64,000 nucleotides of DNA, taken from NCBI GenBank assembly GCA_029212615.1, contig JARGPJ010000006.1, forward strand, positions 124,375 through 188,374, given 5' to 3'. Position 1 is the first letter of the stretch; each line of letters begins with the position of its first letter. This document shows, one piece after another, positions 8,387 to 17,484 of this stretch. A model generated the notes under the pieces. It was not told where the DNA came from, did not search any database, and saw only the letters and a list, made by a program, of their open reading frames with translations. The position numbers and the translations under genes were made by a program. The DNA comes from Verrucomicrobiales bacterium (lineage in GTDB: Bacteria; Verrucomicrobiota; Verrucomicrobiia; Verrucomicrobiales; DEV007).

Positions 8387-8471
8387 CAGAGGGGGTGGGA
8401 TTCGAACCCACGGTACCTTGCGGCACTTCGGTTTTCAAGACCGACGCATTCGACCACTCTGCCACCCCTCC
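8387..8471 (-). tRNA. tRNA-Ser (anticodon TGA)
   Basis: The minus strand folds into a class II tRNA of 85 nt without an encoded CCA. The acceptor strands are GGAGGGG and CCCCTCT (one G-T pair at position 1), with discriminator G. The anticodon stem-loop CGGTCTTGAAAACCG carries TGA, a long variable arm follows (AGTGCCGCAAGGTACC), and the T arm is GTGGGTTCGAATCCCAC. The long variable arm and anticodon TGA identify a serine tRNA reading UCA-type codons. Confidence 0.95.
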
Positions 8472-8491
8472 GTGGTTTTGATCGAGCGCCA

Positions 8492-8519
8492 ATTCTACAT
8501 CATTTCGCGAAGGATTCAA
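8492..8519 (-). promoter_or_regulatory. Predicted sigma70-type promoter of tRNA-Ser
   Basis: On the minus strand TTGAAT (plus 8519-8514) is followed after 16 nt by TAGAAT (plus 8497-8492). Transcription would begin about 14 nt before the mature tRNA 5' end at 8471. Spacing and both hexamers are close to consensus. Confidence 0.6.
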
Positions 8520-8565
8520 ACCGAAGCTTATCGAAGAAAATAATTCACTTCATCCGCCCTCATGC

Positions 8566-8593
8566 TTGACTAAGATTAATTAAATACTATATT
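8566..8593 (+). promoter_or_regulatory. Predicted sigma70-type promoter of the secreted paralogue pair
   Basis: TTGACT (8566-8571) and TATATT (8588-8593), separated by 16 nt, lie in an A/T-rich stretch directly upstream of the gene at 8619. The expected start of transcription near 8600 gives a short leader of about 20 nt that lacks an obvious Shine-Dalgarno sequence. Confidence 0.55.
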
Positions 8594-8618
8594 TACCATA
8601 ATTTTAAGCAACATTTTA

Positions 8619-9200
8619 ATGTTTTCCCTCCTAAAGTGGGCCTGTGGATGTGTGATTCTCTGCCTGCCCTTCTCTTATGCCCTCCACCTCGGCTTTCTCG
8701 AAAAGTCGAACATGGAGGTGGCTGTCCCCGTTTCTTTTTCAAAGATCGAGACCCGGGTTAGCGAAATTGCAGAGAAAGTTCAGCGAAGATTTGCCGCGCA
8801 AGCTCCTCACCCCCGGGCAATGGGATCATCCTTTCTTGCCAGCGACCCGGCCCACCTGCCGGTTCGAGACCGCTTCATCATGGAGCATTTTCAGCCGGAC
8901 AACGCGGGGAACTACTTTTGTAACCTGATGGTTAATGACCTCCCCCGCCGATGCGAGATTCGCGGTCTCAAACTGCGCGGCCCCTCCTTTCGGGAAGTCG
9001 ACGAAACGGCAAAGACCGTAGGCATCTCCGGCTGCCTCGAATATTCATACTCGGCTGAAGCTCATCGCTTTGCCGGCCTGAACAGTTGGCAGGACGGACT
9101 TCCTCCTAACATGCACACCCTTTCATTTATCCGGCAAAACAACAACTGGATCATTGAATCGGACAAATTAAACCTCCTGAAGTGGGCAACACCTGATTGA
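8619..9200 (+). CDS. Secreted or membrane-anchored protein of unknown function (paralogue 1)
   Basis: The 193-residue product has an N-terminal hydrophobic signal or anchor (about residues 5-27) and a soluble domain. It shows no family I recognise, but its C-terminal half aligns by eye with the next gene product. RGLKLRGP here corresponds to RGLELIGP there, and the NSWQDGLPPNMHTLSFIRQNNNWIIES stretch here matches a GWKDWDVSPPPNLDSITLVLH region there. The two genes are therefore a tandem duplication and are almost contiguous (stop at 9200, next ATG at 9202). A predicted promoter at 8566-8593 would drive both. Function unknown. Confidence 0.7.
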   Translation: MFSLLKWACGCVILCLPFSYALHLGFLEKSNMEVAVPVSFSKIETRVSEIAEKVQRRFAAQAPHPRAMGSSFLASDPAHLPVRDRFIMEHFQPDNAGNYFCNLMVNDLPRRCEIRGLKLRGPSFREVDETAKTVGISGCLEYSYSAEAHRFAGLNSWQDGLPPNMHTLSFIRQNNNWIIESDKLNLLKWATPD

Positions 9201-9201
9201 G

Positions 9202-9753
9202 ATGAAATTTCTATTCCGAATAATCATCGCTTCCGTCATCGCCTCAGGCGGCCTCGTCGGGTATTCCCTCACCATTGGAAAAGACACCCGTGTGGGATTG
9301 CAAACTCAACAGGTGATGGACGATCTCATCACCCTGGCAGGAGAGGGTATTGCCACCTTACAGGAATACCGTTCCAGAGATGCCGCTGAATTTATCGAAG
9401 CCCCCTACCAGGAGACTCTCGACGCCTGCATGCGGAACATGTTTTTCGTGAAAAACGGATACCATTTCTCTCAATCTAAATGGGGAGCCCAATCCGCTCC
9501 CTATCAGTTCCGCGGGCTTGAACTGATCGGACCGAAAGGAATGGTTATCAATCAACTCGACTACGCAAAGGGGATTGATGAGAGAATCACCTTCGAATTC
9601 TACGTCGAGGCCTATCGCAGCTACCATAAATCAACCGGTTGGAAAGACTGGGATGTAAGCCCGCCTCCAAACCTCGACAGCATCACTCTCGTCCTTCACA
9701 AAGGGACATGGAAGGTAGCGGCTTCCCCTCTGAAGTCCTACAACTTGCAGTGA
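9202..9753 (+). CDS. Secreted or membrane-anchored protein of unknown function (paralogue 2)
   Basis: A 183-residue protein starting at ATG 9202 with an N-terminal hydrophobic segment (MKFLFRIIIASVIASGGLVGYS) and then a soluble domain. It shares with paralogue 1 the order RGLxLxGP, a central beta-rich part with YxxEAxR, and a C-terminal PPNxxxxxxxxxxxxW segment. No known domain was recognised. Gene spacing of one base after the previous stop shows translational coupling, so both are likely produced together and act in the same envelope compartment. It faces the convergent ThuA-domain gene 15 bp away. Confidence 0.7.
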   Translation: MKFLFRIIIASVIASGGLVGYSLTIGKDTRVGLQTQQVMDDLITLAGEGIATLQEYRSRDAAEFIEAPYQETLDACMRNMFFVKNGYHFSQSKWGAQSAPYQFRGLELIGPKGMVINQLDYAKGIDERITFEFYVEAYRSYHKSTGWKDWDVSPPPNLDSITLVLHKGTWKVAASPLKSYNLQ

Positions 9754-9768
9754 TGGCTGATCCAGCGG

Positions 9769-10773
9769 CTATTCTTTACCGGTAAAATCGGCCGGCTTCA
9801 TCTTCTGCTTAAAGGCCTCATCGCCACTGGCTGAATTGTTAGGCTCGTATGCGCCGACGGTATCCGTATTAACCCCGCCCCCGGGAATCAACTTTTCCTC
9901 TTCAAGCGCCCAGAGAATCCCCTGTATGGCAAGGCGGCGCATGTTGGGATTCTTAAAATCATAGGGATGACCCAGCGTCGTCATAAAAACCCGACCTTTC
10001 GCTCCGTCGGCCCCCTCATGCATTTTCGTCCAGGCCACCGGATTAGTAAGCGGAAACTGGTCGGTCTGCTTTCGTTCAATCTTGCTGGACTGAAGGGCGC
10101 GGCCATTGAGCAGCAAATCAGGATCCCCTGCCATGGTATGTTCCCCCCCGTCGACATGATAAAGCCAGGAATAAGCATCAAAGGGCTCTACCCCGGTCAA
10201 AATAGAATGACTGGCTTTGCCTTCCCGAATTGTCACCTCAGTGAGTGGCTTTTCCCCATCGTCGAAATGACCATGGTGAGTAATCCATGACTGACCGAGA
10301 AGTTCACGGACCTTTTCTCCTCCGCCAAAACTATGGGTCTTTTCCGCATCCACCTGATAGCCCCACCCGTCTAAACCGGCATCGTGCGGAAAGCGGAAAG
10401 CATGGGTCGTGGTGCGGAAAGCCACCACCGGTTTTCCTGAAGCAAGGTAGTCCAGAATGTTCTGAAACTGCTCCCGCCCGGGCCTTCTAAAACGAAGGAA
10501 CAACACAAGGAGATCAGCGTCCACAAGCTCCTCAGTCATGGTGAGAGATTCAATCTCCATGGGATCAACAAAGCCCTCTTCATCAACGGAGAATCCCACC
10601 ACCGTCTCAAAACCGAAATCACGCTCCAGCATCCTCGCGAGCATTGGTTGTGATTCCTCGGAGCGATATTCCTCATCCCCGGTGAGAAAAACAACTTTAG
10701 TCGGCTCCTCAGCGGTCCATGCAAGACCATGGCTGCCAACAAGAATGAAAAGGAGAATGAGTAATTTTTTCAT
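9769..10773 (-). CDS. Secreted ThuA-like (class I glutamine amidotransferase fold) protein
   Basis: The 334-residue protein has a Sec signal peptide (MKKLLILLFILVGSHGLAWTA) and a ThuA-like domain. Family features are VVFLTGDEEYRSEESQPML near the N terminus, the central strand ADLLVLFLRFRRP, GKPVVAFRTTTHAF, ITHHGHFDD, and the late GRVFMTTLGHPYDF. ThuA proteins were named from trehalose utilisation in rhizobia and often accompany Gfo/Idh/MocA dehydrogenases that make 3-keto-sugars; the catalytic role is not settled. Consistent with that, the gene is divergent from a Gfo/Idh/MocA oxidoreductase gene 166 bp away. I infer a periplasmic role in keto-sugar metabolism. Confidence 0.85.
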   Translation of the reverse strand: MKKLLILLFILVGSHGLAWTAEEPTKVVFLTGDEEYRSEESQPMLARMLERDFGFETVVGFSVDEEGFVDPMEIESLTMTEELVDADLLVLFLRFRRPGREQFQNILDYLASGKPVVAFRTTTHAFRFPHDAGLDGWGYQVDAEKTHSFGGGEKVRELLGQSWITHHGHFDDGEKPLTEVTIREGKASHSILTGVEPFDAYSWLYHVDGGEHTMAGDPDLLLNGRALQSSKIERKQTDQFPLTNPVAWTKMHEGADGAKGRVFMTTLGHPYDFKNPNMRRLAIQGILWALEEEKLIPGGGVNTDTVGAYEPNNSASGDEAFKQKMKPADFTGKE

Positions 10774-10939
10774 GTGCCATTATTAAGGCTAATGATAGCA
10801 AAGTAGGCAAGAAATTACCAAAAGCCGCCTTTCCCCGTGACTACGAATGGCCGAAACAACATAAGTTTAGGCCATCATCTTCAAGAAGTCATTGCGGTGA
10901 GGGGAGAAGATCATTGAGAGCACAGATCCCATTTTGACC

Positions 10940-12079
10940 ATGAGTAACACCCTCGAAAAACCACGCATCGCAATTATCGGCCTCGGCTTTGGGGCCGAGT
11001 TCATCCCTATCTATCAACGGCATCCGGATGCGGAGATCACAGCCATCTGCCAGCGAAATCCTGAAACATTGAACGAGATCGCAGACAAATTCGGCATCGA
11101 AAAACGATTCACCGACTACAGCGAACTTCTTGCCGACCCTGACATCGACGCTGTCCATATCAACACACCAATCCCGGATCACGCGGAGCACACCCTCGCC
11201 GCTCTCCGGGCCGGAAAGCATGTCGCCTGCACCGTGCCAATGGCAACCTCGGAAGAAGACTGCGAAGCAATCGTTAAACTCTGCGCCGAAACCGGTCTCG
11301 AATACATGATGATGGAAACCGTCGTCTACGCGCGGGAATTCCTCTACATGAAGGAACTCTATGACACCGGCCAACTGGGAACTCTTCAGTTCCTCAAAGC
11401 CAGCCACCAACAGGACATGGATGGCTGGCCCGGCTACTGGCCCGGCCTTCCCCCGATGCACTATGCAACCCATTGTGTTGGGCCAGTGTTAGGGCTTGGC
11501 CGCCACGAAGCGGAGTATGTGAGTTGCTTCCCCAGTGGTACAATCCGCAAAGAGATGCACGACTGCTACGGCTCACCCTTTGCGGTGGAGACGACCCATA
11601 TCAAATTTCACAACAGCGATCTCAGCGCACAGGTCTATCGATCCCTCTTTGATGTCGCACGACAATATCGCGAGAGCTTTGAGGTGTACGGCTCGAGAAA
11701 ATCTGTCGAGTGGCCACTAATTGAAGGCGAGCCTCTCGTGGTTCACACCGCGAAGAAGCCGGAGCCGGAGATTCCCGAGAAAAAGGAATGCCCTGACTAC
11801 GCGATGCTTCTCCCCGAAGAAATCGCCCCCTTCACCACGGGTGGCGTTTACGGCGGAGATGACGGCGAAGACCACCTCAGCTTCACGCAAGGTGCGGGAC
11901 ATGGCGGGTCGCACCCTCACCTCGTTCACCAGTTCATCGAGCTCCTCCGCGGAAAGGGCGAAGGCTACCCGAACGCGGTGCAATCCGCCAACATTACCCT
12001 GACAGGCATCCTTTCTCACGAAAGCGCCCTCGAAGGAGGCGCACTCAAGCAGTTGCCAAAGTGGAGTCTTTCCTCCTGA
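10940..12079 (+). CDS. Gfo/Idh/MocA family oxidoreductase, cytosolic
   Basis: The 379-residue product begins with a Rossmann fold (PRIAIIGLGFGAEFIPIY, about residues 8-25) and has a Gfo/Idh/MocA C-terminal domain. The usual EKP lysine motif after the Rossmann domain is replaced by CTVPMATS at about 93-100, so the catalytic arrangement may differ. No signal peptide is present, unlike the other Gfo/Idh proteins of the window. Members oxidise or reduce sugar hydroxyls with NAD(P). ATG at 10940 is preferred over an upstream TTG at 10934. It diverges from the ThuA-like gene and is followed by the pyruvyl transferase-like gene after 88 bp. Substrate unknown. Confidence 0.85.
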   Translation: MSNTLEKPRIAIIGLGFGAEFIPIYQRHPDAEITAICQRNPETLNEIADKFGIEKRFTDYSELLADPDIDAVHINTPIPDHAEHTLAALRAGKHVACTVPMATSEEDCEAIVKLCAETGLEYMMMETVVYAREFLYMKELYDTGQLGTLQFLKASHQQDMDGWPGYWPGLPPMHYATHCVGPVLGLGRHEAEYVSCFPSGTIRKEMHDCYGSPFAVETTHIKFHNSDLSAQVYRSLFDVARQYRESFEVYGSRKSVEWPLIEGEPLVVHTAKKPEPEIPEKKECPDYAMLLPEEIAPFTTGGVYGGDDGEDHLSFTQGAGHGGSHPHLVHQFIELLRGKGEGYPNAVQSANITLTGILSHESALEGGALKQLPKWSLSS

Positions 12080-12167
12080 AGTAACCCTCTCAGGTGCCGG
12101 ACCGGACCCTGTTATGCTTTACTTTAAATTCGCCGCCCCCCTATCCTCGTGAGCATCTTCCGATGCT

Positions 12168-13400
12168 ATGCAACGTCGTCATTTCCTCAAAACCTCCCTC
12201 GCTGCCACAGCCTTCGCATCCAACGTCTCAACTCGAGCCGCGACGCCCGGCAAAAAGATTCTTCTGCGCTCTTCGTGGCAAACGGTGAACATTGGAGACA
12301 TCGCTCACACCCCGGGCATGCTGAGCCTCCTCGAGAAGCATCTTCCCGAGTACGAAATTACCCTTTGGCCCAGCCATGTCGACAACGGCGTTGATGAGCT
12401 TTTGATGACGCGTTTCCCCAAATTAAAAATCATGGGGAAAACAGCCGCGGCCAAAGAGGAAGCCTTCGAGGCCTGCGACTTTCTACTTCACGGATCAGGC
12501 CCAGGGATTGTCGGACAAAAATCGATTATTGAATGGACCGAAGAAACCGGCAAACCCTACGGGATTGGTGGCGTGACCTGGAGCTACTCTGAGGCAGGGC
12601 TCAAAGTTATCAGCGATGCCGAGTTCACGTTTTTCCGTGACTCAGTTTCGCTTCAACTGGCCAGAGACAAAGGGGCCACCTGCCCCATCATGGAATTCGG
12701 CCCTGACGCAACCTTCGCCTGTGACCTCACCAACGACGAAGCGGCTGCCGCATGGCTTGGCGAAGTCGGCCTCGAAGAAGGCAACTTCATGTGCTGCATC
12801 CCCAAGCTTCGGAACACGCCGTATTGGGAAGTCAAAAAAGGCTATTCTTTCGACGGGGAAAAACACGCCCGGAATGAGGAGATGAAAGAGCACGACATCG
12901 CCCCGCTCCGCCAAGCTGTCATCGCCATCGTTAAAGAGACTGACATGAAGGTCCTCCTCTGCCCTGAAGACGCGACGCAAATGAAGCTCAACAAGGAAAT
13001 GATCTATGACAAACTCCCCGAAGAAGTGAAAGGGAGAGTCGTCTGGCGGGAGGATTACTGGCTCACCGACTTCGCCACGAGCGTCTACACCCGCTGCGCG
13101 GGACTCTTCGGCAATGAGCAGCACAGCCCGATTCTCTGCATTGGTCACGGTATTCCCGCGATCGTCTGCCGCTACAAAGAACAGACAAGCAAAGGCTTCA
13201 TGTGGAAAGACATCGGCCTCTCCGACTGGCTCTTCGACCATGACCTTGACGAAGCGGAGAAAGGTCTCACCCCGGCGGTTCTCTCGATCGCCACCGATCA
13301 GAATGCCGCCCGCGCCAAAGCACTCGAAGGAAAAGCAGTCGCCGATGATCGCATGAAACGAATGATGGATGTGCTTCGTGAAACAGTGGACAGCGCCTGA
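12168..13400 (+). CDS. Tat-signal polysaccharide pyruvyl transferase-family protein
   Basis: The 410-residue product starts with a twin-arginine signal (QRRHFLKTSLAATAFA, RRxFLK motif), followed by a polysaccharide pyruvyl transferase-type fold. It has the N-terminal NIGDIAHTPGMLSLLEKHLP motif, a central GxGxGI-like HGSGPGIVGQ segment, and the C-terminal GIPAIVCRYKEQTSKGF motif. Family members such as CsaB transfer pyruvate from phosphoenolpyruvate to sugars in the cytosol. Export through Tat would place this protein where phosphoenolpyruvate is absent, so I expect a different reaction or donor. Transcribed in the same direction as the preceding Gfo/Idh gene, 88 bp away; shared operon plausible. 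Confidence 0.78.
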   Translation: MQRRHFLKTSLAATAFASNVSTRAATPGKKILLRSSWQTVNIGDIAHTPGMLSLLEKHLPEYEITLWPSHVDNGVDELLMTRFPKLKIMGKTAAAKEEAFEACDFLLHGSGPGIVGQKSIIEWTEETGKPYGIGGVTWSYSEAGLKVISDAEFTFFRDSVSLQLARDKGATCPIMEFGPDATFACDLTNDEAAAAWLGEVGLEEGNFMCCIPKLRNTPYWEVKKGYSFDGEKHARNEEMKEHDIAPLRQAVIAIVKETDMKVLLCPEDATQMKLNKEMIYDKLPEEVKGRVVWREDYWLTDFATSVYTRCAGLFGNEQHSPILCIGHGIPAIVCRYKEQTSKGFMWKDIGLSDWLFDHDLDEAEKGLTPAVLSIATDQNAARAKALEGKAVADDRMKRMMDVLRETVDSA

Positions 13401-13586
13401 GTAAGCGCAGGACATATTCTTTCCAAAACGCGGAGAAATGCTTCACCTTCATCGAAGCAATGCTTTCATGCACCTGCTCCGCTGTTCCGACCGCTTCGCA
13501 CGATGGACACACGGCGCGGAAGGATGACGAAGACACCGTTTTCAGTTTATCTGCCTCATTCCACCTTTCATTCGTCCCTTGTTTGA

Positions 13587-14747
13587 ATGAATGAGAGAAT
13601 CGCTATCATCGGAGCCGGAATTGGCGGGCTCACTCTTGCAGCTGCCCTTCAACGCACAGGTCATCGTGTCAAAATTTTCGAAAAAGCTCCAAAACTCGGC
13701 GAAGTCGGTTCAGGGGTTGGGCTCTGGTCAAATGCCATTGCATGCCTGAACACGATCGGAATCGAAGAAACTTTCTGGAAAAAATTCGGGTGCGAGGTTC
13801 ACTCAGCGGAAATTGCCGAACCGGGGGGGAAGGTTCTTTCTCGTTGCGACGTTCGCCCTTTGACTGAAAAAATTGGCCATGGGGCCTACGTCGTTCACCG
13901 CGCCGACCTGCATCGCGCTCTACTTGGAAAAGTGGATCCCGATTCCATCTCCACGGGTTTGTCATGCACCGGACTGAACCAACAGAAAGACGGAAAGGTC
14001 AGACTGGACCTCTCGGATGGCTTAGAGCGCAGATTCGACATGGTCATCGGTTGCGATGGACTTCATTCCGCGGTCCGGGCCTCCCTGTTTGGCAGAATTC
14101 ATCCCGTGTATTCCGGACAGACTTGCTATCGAGGAGTAGCGAACCTCAATCTGAAGGAACGTCACATCCTGAGAGAGGTGCAAGGACGGGGCATTCGATG
14201 CGCCGTCATTCCACTCGATGACGAGAGGGTATACTGGTGGGCGGTGGAGTCAGCTCAAGAGGGCGGGCACCACGCAGATCCCTCAGTACAGAGGGCGCAC
14301 CTTCTCGCCCTCTTCTCCGGCTGGTCATTTGGCTTGCCTGAAGCTCTCGAGGCTACGCCTGCCGAATCCATCCTGAGAAACGACCTCTATGATCGTCCCC
14401 CGTTAAAAAATTGGTCGAGAGGAGCGGTTACTCTTCTTGGAGATGCAGCTCACCCCACCACGCCGAATCTCGGTCAAGGAGCCTGCATGGCGATAGAAGA
14501 TGCTTACACTTTAAGCCATCTCCTGACTCGATATGAAATTTCCGGACACAGGGAGGCATTTTCAGCTTACGAAAACCTGCGCAAACATCGTTGCAATCGA
14601 ATCGTCAGTGAATCCCGCCGTTTCGGCTGGATCGGAGGATGGAGAAGTCGAGCGGCCGTTTCTCTCCGCGAAATGATACTGGCAGCAACTCCGGAGGCCC
14701 TCGTAAAACGCTCACTCGAAAAACATATCAGCTGGGAATCCCCCTGA
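13587..14747 (+). CDS. FAD-dependent aromatic hydroxylase-type monooxygenase
   Basis: The 386-residue protein has all three FAD-binding fingerprints of the para-hydroxybenzoate hydroxylase/UbiH group. GAGIGG is at residues 9-14, the DG motif is in MVIGCDGLHSAVR (about 153-165), and GDAAHPTTPNLGQGACMAIEDA (about 290-311) binds the flavin ribityl chain. Overall it resembles salicylate hydroxylase, urate hydroxylase HpxO and zeaxanthin epoxidase more than p-hydroxybenzoate hydroxylase. It uses NAD(P)H and oxygen to hydroxylate or epoxidise a small substrate. The context (a cytochrome gene pair downstream) gives no hint of the substrate. About 186 bp of noncoding DNA precede it, so it likely has its own promoter. 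Confidence 0.85.
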   Translation: MNERIAIIGAGIGGLTLAAALQRTGHRVKIFEKAPKLGEVGSGVGLWSNAIACLNTIGIEETFWKKFGCEVHSAEIAEPGGKVLSRCDVRPLTEKIGHGAYVVHRADLHRALLGKVDPDSISTGLSCTGLNQQKDGKVRLDLSDGLERRFDMVIGCDGLHSAVRASLFGRIHPVYSGQTCYRGVANLNLKERHILREVQGRGIRCAVIPLDDERVYWWAVESAQEGGHHADPSVQRAHLLALFSGWSFGLPEALEATPAESILRNDLYDRPPLKNWSRGAVTLLGDAAHPTTPNLGQGACMAIEDAYTLSHLLTRYEISGHREAFSAYENLRKHRCNRIVSESRRFGWIGGWRSRAAVSLREMILAATPEALVKRSLEKHISWESP

Positions 14748-14919
14748 AGCAGGACACCTCATCACTGACAAACTGCCAGAGGTACAGGCAGTTATTCGAG
14801 CGATGCTTGCGCGGCGAAATGATGCTCCGGATACGCCCCGCCTCAGCAATCAGCCAGGTTCGCTGAGCCCGCGCAATCAGGCATCTTTAAACCTGCACTT
14901 TTTTGCACGAAATTACCCC

Positions 14920-17484
14920 GTGCATCGTCCCTTCATCCTCCTGACGGCCTTCTCTGCGGCCTTCCTTACATGCAATCACGCCTCCGCGATCGAGCTGGCG
15001 AGCGTGCCTGAGATCCATGGCCAGATCCTTGCTGATTATTGCTTCGAGTGTCATGATTCGCTGAGCGAGGAAGGCGGTGTCGACCTTGAATCGCTTTCCT
15101 ACGAGATCGACTCCGTCGAATCTGCCGAAGCCTGGCAGAACGTGCTCAATGTTCTCAACTCGGGTGAAATGCCGCCGGAGGACGAACCGCAGCTTTCTTC
15201 CGATGAAAAAATCGCCTTCCTGAGAGACCTTTCTGACCAGCTCGTTGTCGCACGCGAGCTCCTCAGCGATACCGGCGGCATCACGACGATGCGACGCCTG
15301 AACAAGCGGGAATACGAAAACACCATCGAGTCACTCCTCGGCGTCAAAATCGATGCGGAGAATCTCCCGGACGATGCCAATTCCGGCGGCTTTGACACCA
15401 ATGGGTCAGCGCTCTTCTTTTCCGCAGATCAATTCGAACAATATCTCGAAATTGCCCGGTCAGCACTCGATGAAGCGCTCCTCCTCGGCAAAGATAAGCC
15501 CAAGGTAACGACGCAAATTCTCGAACCGGAAGAAAGAGTTAACGCTTTTTACACGAAGGTCTCAAACAGCCTGAAAACCAATTTCGATAAAGCTCAAAAT
15601 TGGCGGAATTCCGAAGGCAGTAAGCCGCCCAGCGCCTTCGGCATCCTTGACGAGTTTGAAGTGAAATTCGTCGAACGAATCTACAAGCAACAATACCCTA
15701 CCTACCGCCGCTACCTCGATGACCCGCGTTCGCAAGAAGGCGTACTCCTTCTGCCGCTTTTTAACGGAACCAGTTTCGTTCGAGTTGAAATACCTCCAAA
15801 AGCAATGCCGGGAGACTATCAAATCAAGGTTCAGGCAAAACCGCTCAGTGGAGCCACGCGAAAGGACACCTACCTTGAGTATGGCTACCCCGGCGCCCGC
15901 TCTGGAGAGATCGAGCGACTGGGGCAGGTAAGGGTCACCGCAAAGAAGAATACTGACGATCCCATTATCCTGACGGTTCCGGTCACCAAGTCAGGGGAAC
16001 GGGAGATTATTATCCGCCACCGTCAACACAACAGCCGTGATGCCGCGAGAGCAACTTTCAGCCGCAGCCAGGTAGTTGGAGGGTTCGGCCCCCTCCCGAA
16101 ACTCATGATCGACCAGATCGAAGTCACCGGCCCCCACTACGAGACCTGGCCACCGAAAGCGGTTTCAGAAATCTATTTCAAAGGCATGTGGTGGACTCAA
16201 CCGGACGAATCTACCTATGCGAAAGAGGTCATCGGGCGCTTCGCGAAGCGGGCCTTCCGCACCCGCGCTCCGGCCCCTGCCTTTCTCGAACGACTCCATA
16301 ATCTCTACGAAGAAGAGACAAAGGCAGGGAAGAAATTTCACGAAGCAATTCGCGAACCTCTCGCCATCATTCTTGCCTCCCCCGGATTCCTATATCTGGC
16401 TGAACCGGTGAAACCTGAAAACAAAGGTAAGAGTGAACCGCTTTCCGAAATGGAACTGGCGATCCGGCTCAGCTATTTCCTCTGGTCTTCCCCGCCCGAT
16501 CAAAAGCTTCTCGCGTCAGCGCGAAAGGGAGACCTCCACAAGCCCGGTGTGCTACGCAACCATGCCCTTCGCCTCCTCAAGGATCGCCGTTCTGATGCCT
16601 TCATTTCCTCCCTCGCGCATCAATGGCTTCATATGGATCGACTCGATTTTTTCCAGTTCGACGCCATGAAATTCCCGGAGTTTGATGACAGCGTCAAAGA
16701 GTCCGCCCGCTCTGAGGTTTTTGAAACACTACGACACGTCATCTCAGAAGCCCGCCCTCCGGGTGACCTCCTCAAGGCCGACTACGTCGTCGTCAATGAC
16801 CTCCTCGCTGACTACTACGGCCTCCCGCCGGTCGAAGGGGGGCATTTCCGTGCCGTTTCAGTCGACGAAGAACTCCCCCGCGGAGGCCTCCTTGGCATGG
16901 CGGCTATCCATGCGATGGGCTCTGACGGGAACCATACATCCCTTGTCGAACGCGGTGTTTGGGTCGCTCGCTACCTCCTCAACAAGCCCCCTCCACCGGC
17001 TCCGCCGAATGTCCCGCAACTCAGTCGGGTTCAGGGCAAACTGCTTTCGCCGCGTGAGGAACTCGCCGCGCACATGGAGGAAGCGCAATGCGCCCAATGC
17101 CATCAGCGGATCGACCCCATCGGCTATGGACTGGAAAACTTCGATCCAACCGGCCAATGGCGTGAGGTTCTTCATCTTGAAACGCGCAAGGGCAAACGGG
17201 TCGTGGCAAAAAAGGAGCTCCCGATTGATCCGAGCGGAGCGCTTCCAGGCGGAGCCACTTTCAACAATTTCTTTGAACTCCGCGACCGGGTCGCAGAACA
17301 GGAAACGGCCTTTACCCGGGGATTTCTTGAAGCCCTCATTGAGTATGGACTCGGTCGACCCTATGGTTTCTCCGACGAAAGCCTCCGCGAACGTTTGCTG
17401 AAACGCGCCAGTGCAGGAGACGGATCCATGCGCGAACTTATCCTCGCGTTCATTGAATCGAAACCTTTCCAATTGAAGAAATGA
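14920..17484 (+). CDS. DUF1592/DUF1588/DUF1585/DUF1587/DUF1595 multidomain c-type cytochrome-like protein
   Basis: From a GTG start at 14920, directly before a signal sequence (MHRPFILLTAFSAAFLTCNHASA), the product is 854 residues; an open extension back to 14803 lacks signal character. Domains in order: a PSCyt1-like CxxCH haem site (CFECH, about 42-46), DUF1587 (TMRRLNKREYENTIESLLGV), a beta-rich carbohydrate-binding-like region, DUF1595 (KRAFRTRAPAPAFLERLHNL), DUF1592 (LSEMELAIRLSYFLWSSPPD), DUF1588 with a second CxxCH (CAQCHQRIDP) and DUF1585 near the C terminus. These domains are typical of Planctomycetes and Verrucomicrobia. The role is unproven; periplasmic redox processing of carbohydrates is often suggested. 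The stop overlaps the DUF1552 start by 4 bp, so the two proteins are made together. Confidence 0.88.
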   Translation: MHRPFILLTAFSAAFLTCNHASAIELASVPEIHGQILADYCFECHDSLSEEGGVDLESLSYEIDSVESAEAWQNVLNVLNSGEMPPEDEPQLSSDEKIAFLRDLSDQLVVARELLSDTGGITTMRRLNKREYENTIESLLGVKIDAENLPDDANSGGFDTNGSALFFSADQFEQYLEIARSALDEALLLGKDKPKVTTQILEPEERVNAFYTKVSNSLKTNFDKAQNWRNSEGSKPPSAFGILDEFEVKFVERIYKQQYPTYRRYLDDPRSQEGVLLLPLFNGTSFVRVEIPPKAMPGDYQIKVQAKPLSGATRKDTYLEYGYPGARSGEIERLGQVRVTAKKNTDDPIILTVPVTKSGEREIIIRHRQHNSRDAARATFSRSQVVGGFGPLPKLMIDQIEVTGPHYETWPPKAVSEIYFKGMWWTQPDESTYAKEVIGRFAKRAFRTRAPAPAFLERLHNLYEEETKAGKKFHEAIREPLAIILASPGFLYLAEPVKPENKGKSEPLSEMELAIRLSYFLWSSPPDQKLLASARKGDLHKPGVLRNHALRLLKDRRSDAFISSLAHQWLHMDRLDFFQFDAMKFPEFDDSVKESARSEVFETLRHVISEARPPGDLLKADYVVVNDLLADYYGLPPVEGGHFRAVSVDEELPRGGLLGMAAIHAMGSDGNHTSLVERGVWVARYLLNKPPPPAPPNVPQLSRVQGKLLSPREELAAHMEEAQCAQCHQRIDPIGYGLENFDPTGQWREVLHLETRKGKRVVAKKELPIDPSGALPGGATFNNFFELRDRVAEQETAFTRGFLEALIEYGLGRPYGFSDESLRERLLKRASAGDGSMRELILAFIESKPFQLKK

